From the NCBI GenBank assembly GCA_031310005.1, contig CM062379.1, positions 2,170,001 to 2,234,000 on the forward strand: a DNA stretch of 64,000 bases, given 5' to 3'. Every line of letters begins with the position of its first letter. The stretch's first letter is position 1. This stretch comes from Dactylellina haptotyla. Lineage: Eukaryota > Ascomycota > Orbiliomycetes > Orbiliales > Orbiliaceae. The notes below the pieces were generated by a model. It was not told the DNA's origin, ran no database searches, and saw only the letters and a program-made list of their open reading frames with translations. A program made the translations under genes and the position numbers. Shown here piece after piece: positions 1 to 13,500 of the stretch.

Positions 1-92
1 GTCTCTCGCACGTAAATCCATCTCCATGTATCTGTTACAAAATACAATCATATCTACACAAAAAGGACAGCCCTGCTTGTTCAAAATTGATA

Positions 93-1988
93 TCACAGGT
101 CCTTTGATACCCACGTCTCCTCGAAGGCCCATTTCTCCAGCCCCGTCATTCTCTTCCCCGCCGCTACTCCAAACGCTGCATCTCTCGCGCTTCGGACACA
201 GTCATTCAACCCCACTCCGCCGTAGCTATTTCCAGCTACCACCAGCCTACCACCCATCTTGTCCATAAGATCTTCGTGTATCTGCCTCAGTCTCCCTGCA
301 TGGCCAACTCCGTACTGCGGGATACAATCTCTTTGCAAGGAAGCCATAGTCTCCGCAGGTGTTTCTGTGATCCTTAGATGTTGCTGTAATACCTCTTTCG
401 CCATAGCTAGGCCTTCTTCTTCGGACGGGAACGACGATTTCCCATCCCACCAATGGCCGCCCAACATGACGGTAACCTTTGTTCCAGGGCGTTCGTCTTG
501 TCCTGGCATGGCATCTGAGTCGAATATAACACCTAGCGCTCGGTGGGGATTTTGCTCAAGTGGAACCGACTTGGGGATCAAGTATCCAAACCCAGAGTAG
601 CCCAACATGTTCGGTTTGTCGTAGAACATATTAACAACCATCACTGTAACGCCTTTCGTTTCAAACAGAGAGTCTGCTGTATTTGGTGGAAGTAAAGCCG
701 CAGTTTTTGAAGCTGACAAGGTAGAGATCACAAAATCGAATGAGTTATTCTCAGCCTCATACCCAAGTACCTATATTTGAGTCAACATTAGAGCTGTAAA
801 TTCGCATTTGAAAATATAATCCCTCTCCTGCTCTTACCTCGATCTGTTCGTTTTCACTATTGTATCTTAGACCTGTGACCTCCACGCCCGTTCTAACATC
901 CACATCGTCTTGTCTTCTTAAATCTTGGTCCAGAGCTTTGACCAAAGTCTCCATACCGCCTTTAAAAGAGTATATACTAGTTCCGTGCATACTGTTTAAC
1001 AGTCTCCCGGTTCTCGCAGTATACATTCCTCGCAATATCTGGTCTTCTAGCAGAATCTCCTGTACTCCTATCGCCCCCCGTACTATGCTCCCATACACTC
1101 TTTCGTTCCTATACATCTCGTGCAGGATGGAATCAGCACTCAGCTTTGCGATATCTCCTGCGTATATGCCGTGGAAAACCGCGGAGACGAGGTTATTTGT
1201 CACGTTGGGTCCGAATCGGCGGGTTAGGAACGATTCGACCGATTCGTCTTCTATACTGGCCGGGCGGCGCCGTCGGAACGGCTCTAGGAGCATTGAGCCA
1301 ACTGCGCCTTGCATCACAGGTAGGCGAAGAGCGGAAAATGCTCCCGTCAGCGAGGATGGGAGCTTGTTCAGCTGGTTGGCGAAGTAGATGTAGCGATTCT
1401 GAGCAGCCGGAGAGGTCTTTGGGACGAGTAACATCTCCGGTTCGAGCTTGAGGTGATTGATGAGGTTCAGCGTCATAACGCCATTCACGGTCCACGGCCG
1501 TAAGGACCGTGGGCCCGATTCGAACATTATACGACCATTGGGCGTTTGAATCGAGTTTGAACGTATCCAACCGCCAGTTCGTGGACTGGCCTCAAGTAGG
1601 GTGATCTCGGTCTCAGGTGAGAATCGGCAGAGACTGTACGCTGTGGCTAGACCAGTAATTCCAGCGCCTACATGATTGTAGAAATGAATCATCGTTAGTA
1701 AATTCGTAGACCAGTAACCACTGGAACTCGAGACGGGGTTGGGAATAGGGTTGGAGGTTACTGTGCTGTAAGGGGTCAGGATGGGAAAGAAGAACCCAGG
1801 ATGGCGACTGACTGGGGAGGATCCCGCTGCAAGTCCGGGTGCTTCTCGACTTCGCGATGCCATTCCTCCGACGATTGCGGTATCAGAATTTGCTCCGGTT
1901 GCTTTGACTTCCCGAAGAGGTATCTACGGGAACTTTGAGTGAGGACACGCCGACATGTTGGCGGCGAGATGTGCCGCGGCCGGATCAT
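93..1988 (-). CDS. HEM14: Protoporphyrinogen oxidase, mitochondrial (haem biosynthesis)
   Basis: Oxidises protoporphyrinogen IX to protoporphyrin IX, the penultimate step of haem synthesis, at the mitochondrial inner membrane. Three exons, complement(93..770, 838..1667, 1796..1988), give 566 aa. The introns are 67 and 128 nt. The first splice rebuilds an FAD-binding GAGITG motif (about residues 66-71), which supports it although its donor (GTTCTT) is weak. The N-terminus (MIRPRHIS..., then RRVL and SRRYL) is basic and acid-free, like a mitochondrial presequence. Next come the Rossmann region with LLEASPRTGGWI and a C-terminal FAD/substrate domain ending in a conserved-looking GNSYGGVGLNDCVRSA block. 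Length fits the family. The upstream ATG at 1988 was chosen because the ATG at 1863 would lose half of the nucleotide-binding motif. Only 233 bp separate it from the end of the next gene on the same strand. Confidence 0.93.
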
Positions 1989-2221
1989 TGGCGAAGCCGA
2001 TACCGATGATTTAGTTGGGTATCGAACAAATATTCTAGTAGCGGTGAGAGCTCGCTATGTTTGACGGAATGCAGAAAGAAGCTGTGGTCCGCGTGAAAGT
2101 GGTGTCATGAAGTCATTCCGAAAATATGAGATTCGCGTAATGTTAACTTGCAAGGGTGTTGTCATATAATAACACGGCTTCTATAGACATACAAATATAA
2201 ATACAAAACCCAAGTAAATTC

Positions 2222-3849
2222 TCATCGTGATCTCTCGTCTTCACTATCATCTTCATCAGCACTTTGGCTCTCTATCTCTTCCTCTCTCCTTGCGGCTTGT
2301 TTCCTCCCGACACCGTGTAAAGCTGTAAACATCACCAGCAGACTCAAATCATATCCTGCTTTCAACCCACCACTTACCACAAAGCTCACCCAAAACAGCC
2401 CGGTTCCGCCCATGATACCCGTGACAAACGGGCCTGCAGACTGGCTGAGGGTTTTTGTAACCGTTACAATACCCATAACTGCTGTCCTCTCCTCCCGTTT
2501 CATCACAGCAGACAGGAAAGCCGACCGAGGAGCCTGGTCCATGGAGCCTAGCAGCGACCTGATCACCAGAAAGGCAATCGCAGGATAGACAGACGGGAAC
2601 ATCGGGATAAACGTTAGGCATATTGCGGAGGGAAGATGCGTGAACACCATCGTTTTGATCAGGCCTATCCTGCGGGCCACCGCTGATGCTAGCAGGTTAC
2701 CAGCCGAACTTACCAGGTTTGTGGTGAAAAACAGGGTCCCGAGGGCACCTGGTGGGAAGCTAAAGGTTTCATGAAAGTAGAGGGTTATGAGACTCGCAGG
2801 CATAAGACCGCTAGCGAACGAGTCGACGCCAAACAGGAGGCAGAGTTTGATCAAGATGCTTCGTGATTCCGGTGTGATATGTGGGAACAGTGATGCGATT
2901 CTTTGAACGAAGCTTAATCTAGGAATTGATGAAGACTCTGATCTTCGGTCCGCGTCTATAGAATCGCGAGAATCTGGATCTAGGAATGGCGCGGCCTCTG
3001 TACCAGACTCACGATGGGTCTTACGGTTGTGTTCTTCACATTTGGTGGATAGAAATGTTGTGATAACAGCATTGATGAGGCCTAGAACAGAGTAGCCCAA
3101 GAATACTATCTTGTAAGACTCCAATGGCGTCCAGCCCGAGTTCTCGAGTGCCGTAACCGTCCACCCGCACACCAGGTTTCCCAGAGCCCTGGACAGAGTC
3201 CCAAGAAGGACATACCACGCGAAGAGATCTGCTCGTTCGTCTGAATGGACTAGGGATGCGATAGTGCTCTCCTCTATCGCGCGAAATGGACCGATCTCAT
3301 TACCACTACAACACAACCAAGTTACTCAAATACGACCCTGCATAGGGATGCTTTATAGGCACGGACCTCGGACTGATAACTCCAATGACAGATGTCGCCA
3401 CGAGAATCCAGTAGGTGTCAGTGAGCGCAAATATCGCACCGCTGCCCGCGATCAACAGGGCCCCGAACCCCAGCATCCTTCGTCTTCCGATCCTGTCCGC
3501 AACAAGGGTCAACAAGAGGCTAACAACCACATCCCCAAACAGTGTTAGGGACATGAAGAGCCCTATCCCCTCGAGTGAGACATTCAAGGCCTTGAGAAAT
3601 AAAGCGAGAATCAGCGTCGTTTGGCCGTAGGCGAACATGCGGATGAAACGGGTGGTAAGGAGGAGTTTGACATCCCGCGGTGAATTCAGAAGCGCAGGGA
3701 TCCCAAGTTCGCGGTGGATTTGGGCGAGGCTACGTTTACGGTCTGTCGAAGGGGAGGCCGTGTCTCTCGACTACTTGTGTGTGAACGATGTATGTATATG
3801 GTTCTCCTGGTTCAACGTCCCTATATACCGGGCTGTTTCGACGGTGCAT
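2222..3849 (-). CDS. Major facilitator superfamily transporter
   Basis: Predicted polytopic membrane transporter of 502 aa; substrate unknown. Exons complement(2222..3305, 3367..3770, 3829..3849). The second intron (61 nt, donor GTCCGT) rejoins VISP to SGNEIGPF. The first exon is only 21 nt (MHRRNSP); it is inferred because the second exon has no in-frame ATG before an upstream stop, and GTATAT...TAG gives a phase-0 join of 58 nt. MFS hallmarks are the loop 2-3 motif ADRIGRRR following LFGDVVVSLLLTLV, and hydrophobic segments in two sets separated by a charged, Ser/Asp-rich loop (about residues 245-285). The C-terminus is acidic and cytosolic-like. The family is conserved in filamentous fungi, but I cannot name a substrate. 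It diverges from the ECD gene across 850 bp. The start exon is the least certain part. Confidence 0.82.
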
Positions 3850-4699
3850 CAAGTGAAACTGTGACCTTCGAGTCAACCACGCACCAAAGCTGAGAAGGCT
3901 GGTGAGGAGCTAGAAATGTTGGCGAAGAATGCCGAGAAAACGAAGCGAAGGTAGCGGTCCAGCTGCTAGACGGCAAGCTCATGGCGAGCCATGTTGGTCT
4001 CTTTCTTCGAATCCGGAAAAGGCGATCGGACCTGCATGTCCGCCGTCAGCCTGACCGCACGACTGCATATTCGCATGGTGTCCTCCGACGGGACCGGAAA
4101 CCGCAGACGAGAGCCGCGCGGGGACAGACGGGGTTGTGTTGGACTGGTCGTCTGGCAGAACGGTCGCTCGGTTGAGGTAGCACGAGTCATTCAGCCATCT
4201 TTTTTCGAAAAGGGAAACCTGCGTCAATTGGAACTGCAACGGCAACTTCAACCTCAGCCAGATAGATATCAAATCATCGAAACTCGGAATCGCTCACGCC
4301 GCGCTGCTGCCTTACCAAGCGGGGTCTGGCACTCAACGTCGCGAATACCAGCGCCTGCGTCAGTATATGTTTTGGGTGTGCATGGGGTCCCACAGTTTGC
4401 AAATCACAATCGATACCGCAGCCCAGGTCATGCCGTGAATACATGATATATCCCTGACCGAAATCTTCAATCCGATCTCGTCCCGGCCCCACACTGCATT
4501 GTTCCCCCCAGTGTGCATCCTCGATCTCGGCCGTCGCCGCCCAAACTGAGCTGCTCGCGCGAGAAGCTCAAGCTAAGAAGAGGGCTACAGTTTGCTTTCT
4601 TTCCTCCTGGAAAACGAAAGAATCTCCTTTTCTCACCTCCTTCTTTCTTCGACCAGTGCTTCCGAATACCCTACATCCTATCCCTACAAACCCGTCGAC
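3850..4699. promoter_or_regulatory. Divergent intergenic region, MFS transporter / ECD
   Basis: 850 bp between two divergent genes. Overlapping open frames occur on both strands, the longest 151 codons from a non-ATG start, and none looks like a protein. A pyrimidine-rich stretch (about 4600-4690) directly precedes the ECD start and is probably its leader. No other feature is seen. Confidence 0.5.
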
Positions 4700-7056
<2,357 letters not shown>

Positions 7057-7880
7057 GCTTGGGTAGAAAGGGGGAGGGGAGGTAGTTTGTTAAAGTTTCT
7101 TGGCGGTAGCTTGTACAACCTATATTTCTTTTTTAATCAAAGTCGAACCGTCTTCTTGTTTGCCACATGGACGGGGTTTCTAGTTGCCTTTTTGTGTATA
7201 TATTTGGTTTTCTCTTTCCTTTTTCCCTCTTCTTGGATGAAAGATACCCTCCGGTGACTCAATATTTGTTTTTTGAATATCAATGCTTTCTTATCCCGTA
7301 GGTTGTGAAGGTTGGGAGACGCGGTAACAACAGCTCATTTGGGACACAAAGTATAAAAGCTAAGAATACAAGACTGGTGAATCATAGCGAGAACACTCGT
7401 TCTAACTTTTAGTTTTCATCGACCACGTTCGAGCATCGTAACAATAGCTGGATATTTAAATTGTAAAACCAAAAAAAAGCAAGTATGAACAAAGAAACTC
7501 CGTCTTTTTTTTCCCGAACGAATGGATGAGAAGGTATGTCAAACACAAAAGTATATAGTGGACGCGATAACTTAGTTAACATAATCAGCAGAACGAAAGA
7601 GGTTATCTTTCAACATCCCCGAGCTCCATAAAAACGCACTTTCTAGATACCTCTTCACCTTTTTTTTCTCTCTCTTTGATGGTCATTTTTCTCTGTTTTT
7701 TTTATTTGTCGGGTTTCCCAAGCTCGCCAGTGATTGTTTACCGGTAGGACTAGGACACCCATTGGTAGTATGTGCGAAAACAAAAAAAAAAAGAGTAACC
7801 ACGGGAAAGAAGAAAAAGAAAGAAGTTCAAACAGTATTCAAAAGAAAAATAAATAAACAAGAGAAGAGAAGGTTTCTTCT
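7057..7880. other. Convergent 3' intergenic region
   Basis: 824 bp between two convergent genes. It is A/T-rich with many T or A runs (for example around 7660-7700 and 7780-7860), as expected for two 3' untranslated regions. No gene or structured RNA is apparent. Confidence 0.5.
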
Positions 7881-8654
7881 TTAATCCATGGAAACATCAT
7901 CGCCTCTTCCCAAACCTGGCGGAATCTGTCCGGGACGAATAGTATCGCGTCGCCCGAGCCCTTCGCCTGTCGTATCACCCTCGTCGTAAGTCATGCCATC
8001 GATAAGTTTTGCATCGACTCGAGCCTCAGCGGCGGACGGGGTGGTCTGTGTCGAGGCAGGGGAATCAGCAGATCTAGTCGCGGTACTACCACCGTAATAA
8101 GTTGGCATATCGGCATCAGGCGCATTGGAAGCGTGAGGGAGCGGAGACACGGCGGGGGCGATGGTACTAACATGTGTACTATTCATTGAGCTACCTGGGG
8201 CAGATGTGGTGGAAATGGTGGGGAGGCTTTGGTTTTGGTTTTGCTGGTGGAGCATCTGCTGCTCGAGCTGGCGGCGGGCGATAACAGCGGCCATGCTTTC
8301 GCGCTTGGCTTGGGTGCTGTTGGCGCCGACGGCTTCTTCTTCCAGGGACCCGTGCTCGTCCGCGAGGGAGGACATGACGGAGGCCGAGCCCGGGGTGTGC
8401 GGGACGCCTTGGGACTCAAAGTAGTCTTTGGTTGGGGTGGTAGCGTCCTGTGAGGAGCCAGCGCCGATGCCACCCAGACGGGCGACTCGTTCGGCTGCGA
8501 CGTCCATGTTCATGTGGAAGTGCTGGCCTTCATGGCCGTCTTTGATGGCGGTAGTGGAGAGGGTAGAGATGCCGCTGGCCGGTGTGCCCGGGTCGGAGCC
8601 GGTGTCGTTATTTGATGGGGTGGATGGTGGGAGGTTTAAGAGGGTGGTTGCCAT
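7881..8654 (-). CDS. Unrecognised low-complexity protein, Ser/Thr/Pro-rich
   Basis: Single-exon 257 aa protein with a good context (A at -3, G at +4). I do not recognise a domain. Three features suggest a real gene rather than a chance frame: the compact start MATTLLNLP; a short stretch DGHEGQHFHMNMDVAAERVARLGGIGAG (residues about 39-66) predicted as amphipathic helix; and a C-terminal DAKLIDGMTYDEGD followed by RRDTIRPGQIPPGLG. The middle is rich in Ser, Thr, Gln and Ala (QQMLHQQNQNQ near residue 135) and looks disordered. No signal peptide or membrane segment is seen. It lies downstream of FKS1 on the same strand but 1.9 kb away. The leader may contain a short intron between about 8706 and 8766 (inference from GTAAAT and TTTTAACAG on the minus strand). 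Confidence 0.62.
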   Translation of the reverse strand: MATTLLNLPPSTPSNNDTGSDPGTPASGISTLSTTAIKDGHEGQHFHMNMDVAAERVARLGGIGAGSSQDATTPTKDYFESQGVPHTPGSASVMSSLADEHGSLEEEAVGANSTQAKRESMAAVIARRQLEQQMLHQQNQNQSLPTISTTSAPGSSMNSTHVSTIAPAVSPLPHASNAPDADMPTYYGGSTATRSADSPASTQTTPSAAEARVDAKLIDGMTYDEGDTTGEGLGRRDTIRPGQIPPGLGRGDDVSMD

Positions 8655-10561
8655 GATTGCGGAGGACGATGTGATGACGATGGAGCAGAGCCAACTTGTG
8701 CAGGTGCTGTTAAAATTAACAGACGGGAGAAGAAGAAGGTTAGAAAAAGGAGAGGTATTTACGTCACTGGGAAGAAGGCTGGAGAATAGAAAGGAGCAGA
8801 AGCCCGGGCACAGTACTGTGGCCTGATATGAGAGGGTTTGGGGAAGGGACTGCTCACTGGACGTAAAGATATGGAATTGGGAACGGGGGGTCAGATGCGC
8901 ACCTGCTTTGAAGTGTCAAGAGCGCCAGGGATTGCAGGTAGGCGGGCGTATCTGGGAGAGGGACGGTGAGGTTGCGATGAGAAGTGGTCTGGGTGGGTGT
9001 GTGCGATGGAGATGAGGTTCAAGTTGAGAGAGCGGGAGAGGAGGAGGAGGAGGAGGAACAGCGACCGGGGTGGGCGTAGTGTAGATCGCCGCAGCAGCAA
9101 TTCCGAAGCCGTGGCCAGCACTATCGCCAGGAATAAATACTCTCGAGAGGGCGTCCTGAAGAACCAATCGCAGCTTGTGGAAAGAAGGAAGTCTGAAGTT
9201 CGAGAGGGCCGTGAAGAGAGGTGTCGTCGATGTTGGGGGACGGATGCAGCTGGCTACCGGAGGTTCTCAGCCGGACAACAATACAAAATGTATGTATCTT
9301 TTTTAACTACCCCGACAGTAGCTATTAGGCGAACAGGCAAGCAGTAAATTATTACTATTACTCTGATTTATTGTTATCTGGTAGGAGATAAAGACAAGAC
9401 TTGCGGAAATTCCGGTGTTCAGCAGGATGGGATTCTGTGACTTCGGTATCTTCAACGGCCAGCAGAAGGCGGACCCTGCGAACGAATTTACCTTATCGAC
9501 GCCCGCCCGGATGTACGCACCTTGGTGTACTCGCACAAGCTTTCTCCAATCGACTGCAGTTGCCGGCTTGAGCAAAAGTTGGCCTCGAATCAGGGCACCT
9601 TCTGCAGCGCATGTCATCGTGCCATCGGCCGTCCAGCTGCTCTGACGTCCGTCAGGGTCTCGTAGCTCGTCCCATTATCACTCACACCCTCCTCCCCAAT
9701 CACATACCTCCCCGGCCCCCTCTCGAGATCTCCACCCCCGTCTCCTGAACGCTCCAGACCAGACGATCGCAAGCATCACATTCACCGCCGCCATCCCCGC
9801 GAATAGCAAATGCCCTTCCACCAGCCAATCCAAAAGCGAACGGTGGAGTGTCGTGTGACGTCTGCCAAGCGCTACCCCTGGTCCGCTCTCGTTCACTTTG
9901 GTTCTCGCCTGAACGAATGCTTGCTGCTTTGCTGCAAGGCTAGCTGACTTAACCGAGAAATCGCGATCCGTTCACGTTCATTCCTTCGCAGTGGAGAGTG
10001 TGGCGTCTTCGGTGGGTCTCACCGTAAAAAGGATATTCTGCATCCTCCATGTCAAAAGCACACACGTACACGAAGAACTCACGAAAGAGAATTATAAAAG
10101 TGATAGAGAAACGAAATCTTTTTATTACAATTCCGCCTTCCCGGTAAGAGATACATTTGGTGATAAAAAGTGGTTGATGAACGAGTGAAAGCAAATGTAA
10201 AATAGTGGTTAGTAATAAAAAGTAATAAGAGAGAAAACAACGGCAATTCTTTATTTGTGCTTGTAACAAAAGTTAGAAAAAAGACAAAATCAATAAAAAC
10301 AAGAAAACAATTCATAAGACTACGCCATTGCCCGAATTTAACCCGAATGTTCGCTGATGCTTCTTGAGACAGTTAACGGCAGCGTGACAAGAGAACAGAG
10401 AAAGGAAAACAAAATTAACAGCTTTCTTTCTTTCTTTGTACAGATGTATATTCACAATTGATGATGATAACAAAAAAGGAGACCATTCTATTAAGATATA
10501 CCCGCCCCCCCCGTTTTGGTTTTTATTCTCGATCGTTCGTTCATTATTTTTCTGACCCCGC
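8655..10561. other. Intergenic region with purine repeat
   Basis: 1.9 kb between the 257 aa gene and FKS1, both on the minus strand. Positions 9038-9058 carry a short GGA/GAG run. Positions 10,050-10,560 are A/T-rich and probably form the FKS1 3' untranslated region. A minus-strand frame at 9678-9896 has one hydrophobic stretch, but there is no supporting evidence for a gene. Nothing else is identifiable. Confidence 0.45.
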
Positions 10562-13500
10562 TTATCTCCTGCTGGTGGTAGTCTTGAAGGGCTGGTCGGT
10601 GGTCCAGCCGGAGATATCGGTGTTGTTGTACTTGGTGGGCTGGAACAAACTGAAAATCAGTTCGTTGTTCTGGAAGGTCTTCGCCAGGTCTGGCACGTAT
10701 TTTTGGCCCTATAGTGAGATATTTGTTAGTTTCTGAAGAATTCACTTTGGTTATTTTGAATATAAAACTTACGACAACTGGTCCAACGATCAATCCGACG
10801 AACAGAGCGAGAAGAACAAAGTACAAGATGGAGAAGCGGATAACTCTTCTCTTCCTCAGCTTGGAAACCTTGGAAGAGTAGATTGGTGGTCGGATCTGTT
10901 TGGATGGTCTGAGCCAGAAGAGCATAACGCTGTGGATGCGGTCGGCGAATGGGACGATCAAAATCGGGAACTGAAGGAAGAGAATGAAATGGCCCACTAG
11001 ATTATTGTTAGCAACTTGGTGTTAAAAAGAGGGGTTATATAGAATTCAACTTACAAATGCAATCGGTAGCAAAGAAACCCATCTCCGTGGTCTTGCAGAG
11101 AAGCTCACGCGCTGGTTGAGAGACGGCATGGAGACCAAGACCGTACCATTTACCAGACCAGAAAGCGATGTTACTAGCATCGGTTCTGAACTCTCGGGTA
11201 AGAGCGAAAACAATGAGCAACTTGTAGATGAAACGCTGGATCGCAGTGACTGCAATCATTCCGAGCAAGGCACGGGCAAAGTTGAAACCCTCGAGGAACC
11301 AGAGGACCTCAAAAAAGACAATCAACATGATGACGGCGATTCCGTGAGCGATACCGGCAAGGACGGCACCGAACTTCTTGCAGCACATGGTTAGGATTGG
11401 TCCCATACAGCAGGCCATACCGAAGAACGCGGCGCAAATTGCCAAGTTGATGACGATTGGGCCGAGAGCGATGATACCAATACGCATGAGCGAGTTGGTT
11501 GGAATAGTTGTGGTTGCGGTAGGGCTCTTGCTCCTGGACTTGGTAACACCGGTCTGAGCATTGATGAACAGGTACGGGATAAGAGTGATGACAACGAGAC
11601 TGAGTGGGCCGATAATCTCATTCCAGATAACGTTGGTGATCTTGGCTCTAGGGATATCGCCAGACAGCTTCTCAGATGGATCACCGAGGTTCTTGCGCTT
11701 GTAACCAGTGATTCTGGTACGAGACAGACGGCAGAAAGCAATCCAAGAAGAGTGGTTGGCACGGGTATTTCCACGAGAGAGCCATCTCAAGAAGTCGCGG
11801 TAATCGATGAAGAAGTCGTTCCATGCGAACTGATGCGGGTTGAAGAAGTAAGGGCAAACGCACAACGCGAGCAAGGAAGCCCAGAAGTAAACCAAGTGAG
11901 GCATCCAGATCGTGACAGTAGCAAACAGCAACATCATCAGCGAACGGGCTCCGAGATAGATGGATGGACCAGCGAAACGAGAGTAAAGGACACCGAATGG
12001 AATACGCGCGGTGGCGAAACCACGACCGGTACCGATATATCTTGCACCACCGAACGCCAAATTGTTGAGGATCGAGTTGGCGTAAATTTGACAGACGAAG
12101 ACCTCGAAGAAGGGGGAACCGGATCCGAAATGCTTGGCCAAACGAGTAGTAGCTCTCCAGAAACCACGTTCCGTAAGCTCCTGGACCACGAGAGGCAAGA
12201 AAGCGATGGCAAAGACAATCATGATGGAAATGATACAACGTTGAACCCAGTGGATGACAGGGATAAGTTCGTAGCAACCAGTTGGGGTACGGGGATCGGT
12301 GATTGGAGCGCCTCTTCGGAATTCGCAGAGAGTGACTTCGTGGACGAAAGCGCCGAGATTGATCAAGATCAACATGAAAAGCTGCACGGAGAGGATAATG
12401 AACAAGTTGTTAATGTGGAAACCAGGATGCGCGTAGTAGAAGGACAAGAAACGGTCGAGTGGGAGCTGAGTTCCGAGGTAGTAGTATTCACGAGACAACA
12501 TCTGTTCGCCCATACCAGTTCCGATCTTGGTGGTGAAGTTGAGGATAGATCCGAAGCCCAAATCACGACCCTTACCGCACTGATAGTATTCACAGTGCTT
12601 GATACGTCCACCACGGATCAAGGCATTCATACCAGCGTAAATATCTTCGTTGAGATGCAGACCTTTTTGAGCTTTAGACACACCACCACGCGTAGTCATG
12701 AAAATACCGTTCAAGAAATCAGGATGTCCGTAATGGAGCTTGCCACCAATTTGAGCGAGAGTTCTAGCGAAGAGTGTACCAAATGTTTGTTCCTTTCCGG
12801 CAGCGACGTCACCAAGGATACCAATGTTCTCAGAGAAAATGTATTCACGAGCACCCAAGATGGCAACCGGGTCGGTTCCATCTGGAACTCGGCCAGGAGA
12901 GTATGGCGAGACATTATCAGTCGTCATTTCTTCGAATTCAGCGAGAACAGATCGGATCTTGAGACACTCTTCGAGGTAGTTGTCCTGGTTGGCATCGATA
13001 AGCTGGATGTATTCACCACGGTAGAAGATGATTGCATGGTTCTGGTTGTCAGATTTTCCATCACCGAGAATGGGGTTGCCGGAGAGCTGGACGCGGAACT
13101 TGGGTCGACGCATTCCGTTTTCCATGATTTCAGAGTGACCGTCGATGAGAGCAGAGTAGATGCGTGGCTCGTCGCCTTCATTGGCAGGAGGTTCCTCATC
13201 CAAGTAGGCAATTTGCAAGTCGGGGTATGCGCGGAGCAAGAATTCGGTGTTTTCCATTTCTTCCTTCTTGAACTTGGCGTAACGTTGCATAGAGACGACG
13301 ATCTTGTACTTGCGGCGAGCCATACGTTCGAGTTCCCGTTCGAGCTTGTCAGTGTTACCACCGAACATTTGAACGACTTCGGGGTTCTCAACACGGTAGA
13401 GAAGCTTGATGGCACGGCTGTAGTTCATGAAACCAGAGATAGTACGGTAGAGAGTCTGAGACCGAAGCGAAGCCCAAATACGAGTTCTGAGCGTGTATTC

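Noticed and set aside
3991-4446. 151-codon frame between the MFS and ECD genes
   Set aside because: Non-ATG start, overlaps frames on the other strand and shows no family features.
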